Both the position numbers and the translations under genes were made by a program. This document shows, piece after piece, positions 53,436 through 61,927 of a DNA stretch of 64,000 bases (position 1 is its first letter; the number at the start of each line of letters is the position of its first letter). The notes below the pieces were generated by a model. It was not told where the DNA came from, did no database searches, and saw nothing but the letters and a program-made list of their open reading frames with translations. Source of the DNA: Nocardioides sp. L-11A (GTDB lineage Bacteria > Actinomycetota > Actinomycetes > Propionibacteriales > Nocardioidaceae). Where the stretch lies: positions 434,001 to 498,000 of the forward strand of contig CP124680.1 of the NCBI GenBank assembly GCA_029961745.1, in the 5' to 3' direction.

Positions 53436-54039
53436 CACGGCGAAGCCGTACTTCCCCGACGCCGCGACGGTGCGTGCTGTTGCGCTCAAGGCCGAACTGC
53501 GGAATCCGAATCCCTCGGCACGGGATTGGTTGCTGGAGAAGATCGACCGACCGCCAGCGGATTGGGATGAGCGTTCTTTCCTCACGATCCCGGGCGTGGT
53601 GTGGACGGCAAGCAGCGATACCTGCGCTACTGGGAGACTCAGCGCGCCCGACAACGTCGCGCACGACAACTACTACCGGGAGTTCGTGTTTCGCCAGCTA
53701 GGCGACGCCGCCCAGCTCGGTGCCGTCATGAGCGCCGAATCGGAGGAGGTGTTCCCCTGCTATCGGTTTGATGGGCTGGACCGCTGGACGTCGCGCAGCG
53801 TGGATGCATGGCATGAAGACAGCCACGTCGCAGTCGGGTACGCCCGTGACGTGCTCGCCAAGACCACCGACGACCCGGAACTACAGGAATGCCTCGGTGC
53901 TTATGTCTCCTACCTCGCGAGCGATGAGTTCAGGCAGTACATCGGCGCGTTGTGCTCGCACCTCGATGAATCGGGTCGGTCGGGCGTCGCGACGATCCGC
54001 CGAGATCGCACGGGTCGACGCTGGTGGCGAGGTCAGTAG
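53425..54039 (+). CDS. Hypothetical protein in element 2
   Basis: A 204-aa acidic protein (YFPDAATVRAVALKAELRNP, WHEDSHVAVGYARDVL, CLGAYVSYLASDEFRQYIG) with four cysteines; no family recognised. ATG overlaps the end of the frameshifted gene. Its 3' end overlaps the opposite-strand zinc-ribbon gene by 7 bases. Intact frame. Confidence 0.6.
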   Translation: MSPDTAKPYFPDAATVRAVALKAELRNPNPSARDWLLEKIDRPPADWDERSFLTIPGVVWTASSDTCATGRLSAPDNVAHDNYYREFVFRQLGDAAQLGAVMSAESEEVFPCYRFDGLDRWTSRSVDAWHEDSHVAVGYARDVLAKTTDDPELQECLGAYVSYLASDEFRQYIGALCSHLDESGRSGVATIRRDRTGRRWWRGQ

Positions 54040-54584
54040 CGAACGGCGACCCGGGACGTTCGATCGGGTTGCGCTTGCCGCGGCGGGCAATCTCGGGTCT
54101 CGACCACTCCCTGACCGCCGTCGGCCATCACGACACGATGCTCGACTCGGCCCGCACTGTCGTACTCGTGTCGCTCGAACGGCATCGCCACGAGCTGGCG
54201 GAACCAAGCAGCTGCTGCACGCGCGAGTTCCCCGCGCCGTCCCGCGACTTCGAGCCGGAATCTGGTGGGCTCAGAGGGCAGGGTCATCAGCTGGTTGTGC
54301 AGGACGTCGCCGGTGATCCGATCGTGGGTGACGTGGACGCCGACCGTCAGCAAGACCGTGAGGTGCTCGGCATCGCAGATATCGAGCGAGGCGATGAGTG
54401 GGTCCCCCTCGGTCGCCGGGGCGAACCTCAGGTCCGTCGGCGGGACGTCCCACCCGTTCGTCAGATGCCGCAGCTCCTCGACGACGGTCAAATCGCTGCC
54501 CGGGATCAAGCTCAGCTCGCAGTCCGGGCACCCCTCGGCGTTGGCGTCTGCGATCTCGAACAGGCATCCCGGGCATTGCTTCAT
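54033..54584 (-). CDS. Zinc-ribbon hypothetical protein in element 2
   Basis: A 183-aa protein opening with two metal-ligand pairs, KQCPGCLFEI and GCPDCELSL, a short treble-clef/zinc ribbon, followed by a beta-rich domain (LTVLLTVGVHVTHDRIT). No family recognised beyond the ribbon. Divergent from the antitoxin gene with 38 bases between. Confidence 0.65.
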   Translation of the reverse strand: MKQCPGCLFEIADANAEGCPDCELSLIPGSDLTVVEELRHLTNGWDVPPTDLRFAPATEGDPLIASLDICDAEHLTVLLTVGVHVTHDRITGDVLHNQLMTLPSEPTRFRLEVAGRRGELARAAAAWFRQLVAMPFERHEYDSAGRVEHRVVMADGGQGVVETRDCPPRQAQPDRTSRVAVRY

Positions 54585-54622
54585 TCGGGCAGCCTGTCGT
54601 CAGTCCGGCGTAGACTCAACCC

Positions 54623-54871
54623 ATGACCGCCGGAATGGACGAGATCACGCAGTTGGCGCTGACGCTCCCGGTGGACCAGCGCGCCCAGGTGGCCAACGCG
54701 CTGCTGGCCAGCCTCGACGACATGGCCGATTCGGCTGAGGTCCACGAGGCGTGGACGGCAGAGATCAAGTCTCGGGTCGACGACATCACGAGCGGTCGGG
54801 TGCAGACCCTTTCGCGTGACGAGGTCAGGGCTCAGCTCGCGGCGGATCGTGCCGCGAGGCAGCAGCGGTGA
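54623..54871 (+). CDS. Addiction-module antitoxin (TIGR02574/RHH-like)
   Basis: An 82-aa antitoxin: MDEITQLALTLPVDQRAQVANALLASLDD then VHEAWTAEIKSRVDDITSGRV and SRDEVRAQL, the layout of putative addiction-module components paired with ParE/RelE toxins. TAGACT ends 6 nt before the ATG. Intact, while its toxin downstream is broken. Confidence 0.85.
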   Translation: MTAGMDEITQLALTLPVDQRAQVANALLASLDDMADSAEVHEAWTAEIKSRVDDITSGRVQTLSRDEVRAQLAADRAARQQR

Positions 54872-55185
54872 CGCTCGACGTCCGGTAACACCCTGAGGCT
54901 CTTGCCGAGCTTCGCGCCGAGGTCACTTGGTACGAGGAACGTGGCGCCGGGCTCGGTGACCGCTTCGAGGCTGCTGCCGACGAGATTGTCGACACCGTCC
55001 TCGAATGGCCGGAGTCCGGCGCGATCTGGCCGGGCTGGGACAGCATCCCGGCGGTGAGGTCGCGGCGCGTGGCTGGCTTCCCGTTCCGGCTCGTATACCT
55101 CGCCCAGCCCGCCGAGCTCGTCGTGATCGCGTTCGCACACGACAAGCGGCTCCCTGGCTACTGGCGGGAGAGGGTCAGCGGGTGA
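54868..55185 (+). pseudogene. ParE/RelE-type toxin inactivated by an in-frame stop
   Basis: GTG 54868 overlaps the antitoxin stop. The frame reads TLDVR, then TAA at 54886-54888, then HPEALAELRAEVTWYEERGA through FRLVYLAQPAELVVIAFAHDK to TGA 55183-55185: 105 codons, the full ParE/RelE length. Relatives have a Tyr or Phe before HPEA, so a single change such as TAC to TAA explains the stop. The rest of the frame is intact, so the mutation is recent. Confidence 0.82.
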
Positions 55186-55191
55186 CCGCGG

Positions 55192-55355
55192 GCGTGGCAG
55201 AAACGTGGCAGCAGGATGATCTGCGACCGTCGCCGACCAATGCCGACAATCACGTTTCCGCAGGACAGCCGCATAGTGCCGTCAACCACCGTCAACACCC
55301 GCTGAGCGTGCCGCGCTTCCCCTGGTACTACTGATCCAGCGCGTTGCGCAGGTCA
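55192..55355. repeat. att-like site 3, right end of element 2
   Basis: Near copy of 52823-52967 followed by the core at 55320-55335 and a tail matching site 1 (GCGTTGCGCAGGTCAG). It would encode the same PRFPWYY-stop ending, out of context of any gene. Confidence 0.7.
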
Positions 55356-55360
55356 GGCGC

Positions 55361-55552
55361 GGCTTCATCTCCGCGACGCTTCTCGCGAGCCTGGACAAGA
55401 CCCGGGTCGTCAGCATCGCACGCTGGGAGAAGGCCGAGGACGTGCAGGCCACGCAGAAGGACGTCGAGGCGGCCGAGTACGCCCGGCGCATCGCCGCCAT
55501 CGCCCAGCCCGGACCCGGCATCTACACGGTGATCGGCGAGTTCTCCGCCTGA
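55361..55552 (+). pseudogene. 3' fragment of an antibiotic biosynthesis monooxygenase-like gene
   Basis: Without a start codon the frame reads GFISATLLASLDKTRVVSIA and RWEKAEDVQATQKDVEAAEY to a TGA at 55550, matching the C-terminal half of ABM-domain proteins (GFISA..S.D...V...QW). The 5' half is missing exactly at the att boundary, as if the insertion or a later deletion removed it. Confidence 0.65.
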
Positions 55553-55560
55553 CCTTCCGT

Positions 55561-55592
55561 GACGGGCAGACCGACTCCTCAGCCTGTCCGTC
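55561..55592. terminator. Hairpin after the ABM fragment
   Basis: GACGGGCAG (55561-55569) pairs with CTGTCCGTC (55584-55592), one wobble, 14-base loop, 8 bases after the fragment stop. Confidence 0.5.
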
Positions 55593-55875
55593 AGCCGCGG
55601 GACCGGGCGTGGGCGTGAAACGGGGGGAGGCTGTGTCACCCGCTTGGGGGGCAAATCGGCCGTTCTGAGAGACGTGGGTCGCGGCGGTGCTGTCGGCTGG
55701 GCCAGTCTGGGCACGAGGGTTTGTCCGGACCACCGGTGCTGAGGAGCGTGACCGGTCCGAAGCGGCGATCAGCCTCTTCGGGCTCCGGCGTCGTGTCCCG
55801 CGGTTCCGGTGGTCTCGTACTCCGAAGGACTTGCCGAATGGGCGGCAGGTCGCCCGAGGGAATCGAGGCGAGCAG
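55593..55875. other. Leader region of the second surface protein
   Basis: About 280 bases without a convincing gene. It must hold the promoter of the 55876 gene; no clear -35/-10 pair, riboswitch or repeat was identified. GAGG at 55865 is a weak ribosome site. Confidence 0.5.
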
Positions 55876-58800
55876 ATGCAGGCGATCCGTCCACTCCGAG
55901 CGCGCCGGCGCGCCATCGCCCTGTCGAGCGGCCTCGCCGTCGTCGCCAGTGGCCTGGCGTGGGTGACGACGCCGACGCTCGCAGCAGCCGAACCGGGCGA
56001 CGGCATGCTCACCGTTGCCGTCGCGCGTGATGTGAGCGGTGACGGCGTCTACGACCCCATCATCGATCCGCCCCAGGCAGGCATCGAGGTCACGGTCACC
56101 GATTCCGCCGGGCACGTCGTCAACGGTGTGACCGACGCCGCCGGCGAGGTCGTCATCACCCCCGCCTCGCCCCTGGTCGGCGGCAGGTATCGGGTGGAGA
56201 CCGCGGTTCCGGCTGCCCTGTCCCACCTCGAGCCCGCCCCGGCGTCCGCGTCGGGGGCACCCAACGCGTTGCGGAGCGACACGACCTTCGTCGATGTCAG
56301 CGGCGGAGCTGCCGAGACGGTGCGGTTCGGCGTCTGGAACCCTGCCGACTACGCGCCGCTCGACCCTGACTACGTGCTCGCGATCCAGCCCTCCAGGTCG
56401 TCGCCCGGCGCCTCGCGCTCGCTCGTCCGCACGAACTGGGCCCACCGCGGCGACGGCAATGGCAACGGCACGACACCCAACACCCAGGACATCACCACGT
56501 TGGCGACCAAGGCACAGACCGGCTCCGTCTTCGGGCTGGCCGCCGAGGGTGAGGAGCGCCTGTTCAGCGCCGCCTTCGCCAAGGCGTTCGTGCCGTACGG
56601 TCCGGGCGGCTCGGGCGCGGTCTACGTCACCGACCTGAACGCCGGATCCCCGAACGCCAGCGTGTTCGTCACGATCCCCGACGCGGGGTCGACCGCCCAT
56701 GGCACCATCACGGACGGTCGGGACGACGCCTACTACGCCGCGGCCGGTACCGAAGGGCTCGGCGGCATGGCGATGTCCGAGGACCAGGCGACGCTGTACG
56801 TCGTCAACCTCAACGACCGCCGGCTCTACGCGGTCGACGCCACCGGGGCGACCGGGGCCATCACCGGGTCGACGGTCATCGCCGACCCCGGCTGCATCGG
56901 CGGCGAGTGGCGGCCGGGCGCGGTGAGTGTGAGGGATGGGGCGGTCTATGTCGGTGGCGTGTGCGACGCCTCGGCGTCGGGAGACCGGGCGGACCTGCGC
57001 GCGTACGTGCTCCGCCTCGTCGGCAGCTCCTTCGACACCGTGTTCGCACAGCCGCTCGACTTCGTCCGGGGCGCGGCTGCGAACGGCGGCACGGCGGTGT
57101 CGCGGCAGTGGAACACGTGGCGCGCCGCGTGGTCGCGTACCGGCGTCGACGGCCTGCCTGCGACCCCGACGGCGGGGGCCGGCTACAACATCGAGTACCC
57201 GACGCCGTTGTTGACCTCCGTGGAGTTCGCCACCGACGGCTCCTTGTTCCTGGGCTTCCGGGACCGGCACGGGGACCAGATCGGCGCGGGCGGCTTCGAA
57301 CCCGGTGTCGCGACGGGAAGCGCGGTGCTGATCTCGGCCATCACGGGCGGAGACGTCAACAAGGCGTGTATCAACGCCGACGGCAGCTACTCGTGGGAGG
57401 GCGCCAACGGCTGCCCCGACAACACGACCAGCATCCCCGACGGGGGCCAGGCGGCAGCGGTGCAGGAGTTCTTCGCCGGCGACTGGATCTCCCTGAGTGG
57501 AAGCACCACGACCAGCAGCCACCAGGAGGTCGCCCAAGGAGGCCTCGCCCACGCCCCGCGCAACGGCGAGCTGGGCAGCATCGCCATGGACCCGACCGGC
57601 CTGGTCGGCACCGGCGGCATCGGCTTCTTCGACACCGCCACCGGTGAAGGTCCCGGTGGCGCGCCCGCCACTGGTGTGCCGGTGACACGCGGCTGGCTCG
57701 TGAACACGTACCCGGAGTCCTTCGGCAAGGGCAACGGCCTGGGGGACCTCGACCTGCTGGCCGCCTCGGCGCCGGTCCAGATCGGCAACCGGGTGTGGTT
57801 CGACGCGGACAAGGACGGCGTCCAGGACGCCGACGAGCTTCCCGTTCCGGGCGCCACAGTGACCCTGCTCGACTCCACCGGCGCGGTCGTGGCAACCACG
57901 ACCACCAACGCGGCCGGCGAGTACTACTTCGGTGGCGACGGAGCCACCTACCAGGTGGTGCCGGGCGCGTCGTACACGGTGCGGTTCGACGTGAGCACGG
58001 CTGACACCTCGGGGCTGCCGGGCTCGCCGTCGACCAGTGCGCTGGGCTACACCACCACCGACAGTGGGGGCGACGACAGCCTCGACTCGGACCCGACGCC
58101 GCTCAGCGCCGGCATCGCCGAGGTCGCGATCACGGCCCCCCTGACCCCGGGGAGCGTCGACCACACGATCGACGCCGGTGTGGTCCTGCCGCCCTCGGTA
58201 TCGGTGGGCGACTACGTGTGGGTCGACTCGGACAAGGACGGTCGTCAGGACGCTGGTGAGCCGGGGATCCCGGGCGTGGTGCTGGTGTTGACCGGGCCCG
58301 ACGGTGAGCCGGTGACCGATGTGTTCGGCAACCCGGTGGGTCCGGTGACGACGGATGCGGAGGGTGGCTACACCTTCGACGATCTGCCGCCGCTGCCGCC
58401 GGGTCAGCACTACACGGTGACGATCGACCAGAGCGCACCATCGACCCAGACCGCGTTGCAGCCCTACCAACCGACGCAGGCCGGCCAGGGCGATCGCGAG
58501 GGTGACTCGTCGACCTGGTCCGCTGAGTCGTCGGACCTGACCCAGGACGGTGACCGGGACCCGACGCTGGACTTCGGCTTCGTGCTCGTGCCGGCGTCGC
58601 CCCAGCCGGGCAACCCCACGCTGACGACCGCCACGTCGGACGCCAAGGCACTGGTCGGCGCCGACCTTCACGACGCGGTGACCATCACCGGCTTCACGGC
58701 GGGCGGCACGTCCACGGGTTCGGCCACGCTCTACGGGCCGTTCTCGGCACCCTCGGCGGCCACCTGTACGACGGACACCCGGGTCGGCTCGGTTGCCTTC

Positions 58801-59481
58801 ACGCCGGCAAATGGAACAGTCCGTACGCCGGCGGTCACGGTGACCAGACCCGGCTACTACACCTGGGTGGCGTCGATCACCGCGGACCAGTTCAACAACC
58901 CGGCCACCCACGCCTGCGGACTCGCGGCGGAGACCAGCCTGGTCCACCGTCCGGAGAACGAGGTGCGCTTCATCGACACCGGGTTCGACGGCGTCGACCC
59001 CGGGGCGGTCGGCCGCGCTGCGCTCCCGGGGTCGCCGAAGAGGGTCAAGGTGCCGGCCCTCGGGCTGAACGCCAAGGTGACCCAGGTCGGGCTGACCGAC
59101 GTACGAGCCAATGTCCCCAAGAGCCGTAACCTGCTCGGATGGCTCCAGACGTCGGCTCGACTGGACGACGCGATCGGCACGACCGTCGTCGTCGGGCACG
59201 TGTCCGACAACCACGACCGTCCGGGAGCGTTCTACGACATCAAACGCCTCAAGGCCGGGAAGACCGTGAAGGTGAAGGGCAACGACGGCAAGACCTACCG
59301 GTACAAGGTGGTCGCCAAGAAGCGGTTCAGCAGGGCCAAGCCGCTGCCGGAGAGGCTGTTCTCGATGACCGGCGCTCCGCGGGTGCGTCTCGTGACGTGC
59401 ACCAACAAGATCACCCGCCCCGACGGCCGCTTCCACTACCGCGACAACCTGGTGGTGACGCTGAAGCCGCTGAAGAAGTAG
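55876..59481 (+). CDS. Large secreted protein with SdrD-B-like repeats and C-terminal sortase domain
   Basis: A 1201-aa exported protein. Signal peptide (RARRRAIALSSGLAVVASGLA, cleavage near AAA), an N-terminal beta domain, a region of beta-propeller-like strands (LYVVNLNDRRLYAVDATG), two SdrD-B-like repeats (IGNRVWFDADKDGVQDADE ~634; VGDYVWVDSDKDGRQDAGE ~775), the Ig-like unit, and a sortase domain with His1108 (VGHVSDN), Cys1175 (LVTCTN) and Arg1189 (HYRDNLVV): a complete sortase triad. Shares its last ~290 residues with 10746-14660. The N-terminal halves differ. Confidence 0.88.
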   Translation: MQAIRPLRARRRAIALSSGLAVVASGLAWVTTPTLAAAEPGDGMLTVAVARDVSGDGVYDPIIDPPQAGIEVTVTDSAGHVVNGVTDAAGEVVITPASPLVGGRYRVETAVPAALSHLEPAPASASGAPNALRSDTTFVDVSGGAAETVRFGVWNPADYAPLDPDYVLAIQPSRSSPGASRSLVRTNWAHRGDGNGNGTTPNTQDITTLATKAQTGSVFGLAAEGEERLFSAAFAKAFVPYGPGGSGAVYVTDLNAGSPNASVFVTIPDAGSTAHGTITDGRDDAYYAAAGTEGLGGMAMSEDQATLYVVNLNDRRLYAVDATGATGAITGSTVIADPGCIGGEWRPGAVSVRDGAVYVGGVCDASASGDRADLRAYVLRLVGSSFDTVFAQPLDFVRGAAANGGTAVSRQWNTWRAAWSRTGVDGLPATPTAGAGYNIEYPTPLLTSVEFATDGSLFLGFRDRHGDQIGAGGFEPGVATGSAVLISAITGGDVNKACINADGSYSWEGANGCPDNTTSIPDGGQAAAVQEFFAGDWISLSGSTTTSSHQEVAQGGLAHAPRNGELGSIAMDPTGLVGTGGIGFFDTATGEGPGGAPATGVPVTRGWLVNTYPESFGKGNGLGDLDLLAASAPVQIGNRVWFDADKDGVQDADELPVPGATVTLLDSTGAVVATTTTNAAGEYYFGGDGATYQVVPGASYTVRFDVSTADTSGLPGSPSTSALGYTTTDSGGDDSLDSDPTPLSAGIAEVAITAPLTPGSVDHTIDAGVVLPPSVSVGDYVWVDSDKDGRQDAGEPGIPGVVLVLTGPDGEPVTDVFGNPVGPVTTDAEGGYTFDDLPPLPPGQHYTVTIDQSAPSTQTALQPYQPTQAGQGDREGDSSTWSAESSDLTQDGDRDPTLDFGFVLVPASPQPGNPTLTTATSDAKALVGADLHDAVTITGFTAGGTSTGSATLYGPFSAPSAATCTTDTRVGSVAFTPANGTVRTPAVTVTRPGYYTWVASITADQFNNPATHACGLAAETSLVHRPENEVRFIDTGFDGVDPGAVGRAALPGSPKRVKVPALGLNAKVTQVGLTDVRANVPKSRNLLGWLQTSARLDDAIGTTVVVGHVSDNHDRPGAFYDIKRLKAGKTVKVKGNDGKTYRYKVVAKKRFSRAKPLPERLFSMTGAPRVRLVTCTNKITRPDGRFHYRDNLVVTLKPLKK

Positions 59482-59573
59482 GGACCGGGCTGCGGCCGCC
59501 GAGCCAGGAGCGCTGATCCTGTGGTCCCTTCAGGAGCAGCGGGCCCCGGCATCGGCTGGCTCCGTGGCCCCAG

Positions 59574-59609
59574 GGTGGCCCCGACCGCGATCACGTGGTC
59601 GGGGCCACC
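59574..59609. terminator. Perfect hairpin after the second surface protein gene
   Basis: Arms GGTGGCCCCGACC / GGTCGGGGCCACC (13 bases) around a 10-base loop, 92 bases after the stop. The remaining gap to 59788 holds the aldoxime dehydratase promoter, not identified. Confidence 0.75.
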
Positions 59610-59788
59610 GCACTCGGTTCGGCGCGGACCCGCGCGTCGCTCGTGCGCGTCTCGGTGCAAGGTTCCGTTGCCCGTCATCCCGCTCGAGTCATCGGGAAAG
59701 CCGATGCACTGCGCAGGAAAGCAGCGCTTTCCCTCAGCAACGGACGCGGCCAGGATCGACCCATCCGGAGCGAGAGGGTGGTTGGTCC

Positions 59789-60826
59789 ATGTCCGAGGTC
59801 GTGCAACTCGAGAGCGCTGTCGCGCCCCATCTGTGTCCGGTGAACAGCTCGGCAGCGACGCGCGAGCGACCGGAGTTCGACTCCTACACCGGCCGCCTCG
59901 ACACGGATGTACGCCAGGTCGTCATGGCCTACTTCGGCGCCCAGGAGCAGTCGGCCGAGGCCGGTGCCGCGCTCGATGACGTGCTCCGGATGCGCGCCCT
60001 CATGCGCCGGCCGGGTGGACCGGGGCACCTGGAGCTCTCCCGCTACGTCGACGAGGCCGGCTTCGGCACGGTGCTCGTCGTCGGCTACTGGCTCTCGCCC
60101 GAGGCGTTCGACACCTGGTACGCCGCGCACGGCGCGGGCTGGACCAGCGGCGAGGCCGCGATCGGTCACTTCGTCGAGGTCGTCCGGCCCACGGTGCGCC
60201 GCCTCGAGACGATCTACTCGTCGAACCGTGACCTGCAGGGGATCGGCACCCTGGCGGAGCGGCCGAGCGGACCGATCATCGAGCACGGCTACTGGGGCGG
60301 CATGCGCGAGCGCATGCCCGACGCGCGGGACAGCAGCCTCGCCTCGTCCGGTACGCCGGAGCCGGTGGCACGCGACGGCGCGACCGAGGTCGTGCCCCAC
60401 GAGGGACTGTGCCTGATCCGCTCCGGTCAGGACTTCAGCAGCACGGAGGGTGCCGAGCGCGCCTTCTACCTGGAGCAGGTCGAGCCCCAGCTCCGCGCGG
60501 GGATGGACTTCCTGCGCGACGAGGGGCGCAGCATCGGGTGCTTCGCCAACCGGTACGTGTCGGTCCTGGGCGAGGAGGGGGAACGACGCGAGAAGTCGTA
60601 CGCGATGAGCTGGTGGAACGACATGGCGGACCTCGAAGGGTGGGCCAGGTCGCACCGGACCCACGTGCGCATCTTCGGTGCCTTCACGGCCCACATGAAG
60701 AGGTTCGGCGACGACGCTCGCCTGCGCCTCTACCACGAGGTGGCGGTCGTCCCGCGCGAGCACCAGTTCTTCCGCTACTCCCGGTGCCACGAGGGCACGG
60801 GCATGTTGCGTGCGATCCAGGACTAG
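59789..60826 (+). CDS. Haem-dependent aldoxime dehydratase
   Basis: Converts aldoximes to nitriles by dehydration on ferrous haem. The 345-aa length matches Oxd enzymes (~350). Conserved pieces: IIEHGYWGGMRERMP (catalytic Arg region ~173-175), CLIRSGQDF (Ser212), THVRIFGAFTAHMK (His292, haem ligand by homology to OxdRE His299; the Ser-His gap is 80 in both) and LRLYHEVAVV (His316). ATG at 59789 with GAGAGGGTGG upstream. Tail-to-tail with the LysR gene, stops sharing CTAG. Likely feeds the nitrilase downstream. Confidence 0.9.
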   Translation: MSEVVQLESAVAPHLCPVNSSAATRERPEFDSYTGRLDTDVRQVVMAYFGAQEQSAEAGAALDDVLRMRALMRRPGGPGHLELSRYVDEAGFGTVLVVGYWLSPEAFDTWYAAHGAGWTSGEAAIGHFVEVVRPTVRRLETIYSSNRDLQGIGTLAERPSGPIIEHGYWGGMRERMPDARDSSLASSGTPEPVARDGATEVVPHEGLCLIRSGQDFSSTEGAERAFYLEQVEPQLRAGMDFLRDEGRSIGCFANRYVSVLGEEGERREKSYAMSWWNDMADLEGWARSHRTHVRIFGAFTAHMKRFGDDARLRLYHEVAVVPREHQFFRYSRCHEGTGMLRAIQD

Positions 60827-61746
60827 ACGGAATCCTCGCGCCACCGGCCGACGGTCCGGCGGCACATGCGCACCATCTCCCGGGCGCGGGCGGTGAGCCG
60901 GACGCCGCGCATGGTCGCGACGACCATGCTCAGCGGCGGCACCTCGTCGCGGATCCGCAGGGCCACGACCTTGCCGCCGTCGTAGGTCAGGTCGTGGGCC
61001 GGCAGCTGGTTGAGGATGGCGAAGCCGTGACCGTGGGCCACCATCGAGCGGACCGTCTCGAAGCCGGTGGTCTGGTGCCGGATCCGCGGGGCGAAGCCGG
61101 TCGTCTCCATGATCGAGCTCATGTACCCGGCGGTGTGGGGCAGGTCCAGGATCACCATCGGATCGTCGGCGAGCTCCTGGAGGGAGACCTGTCGTCGGCG
61201 CGCCAGCCGGTGCTCCGCCCCGACGAGGACGTACGGCGGGACCTCGTACACGACGACGTGGTCCAGGTCCTCGTCCAGGTCGTAGCCGTACATGAGGGCG
61301 ACCTCGCACCGCGCCTGGCGCAGCATGTTCTTGAGGGTGGCGTGCTCGGCCTCGATGACCGAGACGTCCACCCGCGGATGCTGCGCGTTGTACGCCGCCA
61401 GCAGCCGCGGGAGCTCGAACGGCCCCAGCGTGCTGAAGCAGCCGATGGTGAGCTCGCCGGTGAGATCGTCGCCCGCGGTGCGCGCGGCCTCGGCGAGGTC
61501 GGAGGCATGGGCGAGGAACCCGCGCAGCTCCTGGTAGAACGACTGGCCCGCGGCGGTCAGGGTCAGCCCGCGGGCGTGGTGGCGGATCAGCAGCTGGATC
61601 CCGAGGTCCTTCTCCAACTGGGCGACCGCCGTCGAGACCGCCGACTGCGAGACCATGAGCGCCTTGGAGGCGCCGGTCATGCTCAGGTGCTCCGCGGCGG
61701 CGGCGAAGTAGCGCAGCTGGGTCAGGGTGAAGGCGGGATCCGCCAC
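60823..61746 (-). CDS. LysR family regulator of the aldoxime/nitrile locus
   Basis: A 307-aa LysR regulator: N-terminal helix-turn-helix FTLTQLRYFAAAAEHLSMTGASKALMVSQSAVSTAVAQLE, then a two-lobed effector domain. GTG start at 61746 chosen because GGGAGGA precedes it and the family N-terminus fits; the open frame continues ~28 codons upstream. Divergent from the permease, so it likely controls permease-nitrilase and perhaps the dehydratase. Confidence 0.92.
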   Translation of the reverse strand: MADPAFTLTQLRYFAAAAEHLSMTGASKALMVSQSAVSTAVAQLEKDLGIQLLIRHHARGLTLTAAGQSFYQELRGFLAHASDLAEAARTAGDDLTGELTIGCFSTLGPFELPRLLAAYNAQHPRVDVSVIEAEHATLKNMLRQARCEVALMYGYDLDEDLDHVVVYEVPPYVLVGAEHRLARRRQVSLQELADDPMVILDLPHTAGYMSSIMETTGFAPRIRHQTTGFETVRSMVAHGHGFAILNQLPAHDLTYDGGKVVALRIRDEVPPLSMVVATMRGVRLTARAREMVRMCRRTVGRWREDSV

Positions 61747-61927
61747 GGGGGTCCTCCCGGGGTTGTGTGCGCCGACGGACGGCCGGGGCCCCATCGTACA
61801 CACTGCATCTGGCTGGCTGATGATGTTCATCGGAAAGATAGGTTTGACTGATGCATCACGCCGGGATCAGGCTGCTGTCACTCGCAAAGCCTGGCGGCCG
61901 GTTCGTCGCCCGAACATGGAGATCCCG
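61747..61927. promoter_or_regulatory. Divergent LysR/permease control region
   Basis: 181 bases, AT-richer than its surroundings. Contains the palindrome TGATGCATCA (61849-61858), the near-dyad GATGATGTTCATC (61819 region) and a TTGACT (61844-61849) as possible permease -35; no good -10. GGAG at 61918-61921 is the permease ribosome site. A candidate LysR site with a dyad near the promoter. Confidence 0.45.

Larger units (their letters stand above)
52968..55335. mobile_element. Integrated element 2 at the menB 3' end (decayed)
   Basis: Segment between att-like sites 2 and 3. Cargo: a frameshifted gene, an unknown protein, a zinc-ribbon protein on the minus strand, an addiction-module antitoxin and its nonsense-mutated ParE-like toxin. 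No integrase. Shares the right-end repeat with element 1, pointing to related elements. Confidence 0.6.

Noticed and set aside
52823..55335. IS element flanked by the long repeats
   Set aside because: No transposase or terminal inverted repeats; the repeats are direct and carry the menB end, fitting site-specific integration better.
55636..59436. 1266-codon minus-strand frame opposite the second surface protein
   Set aside because: Shadow of the plus-strand gene, which has signal peptide and sortase motifs.
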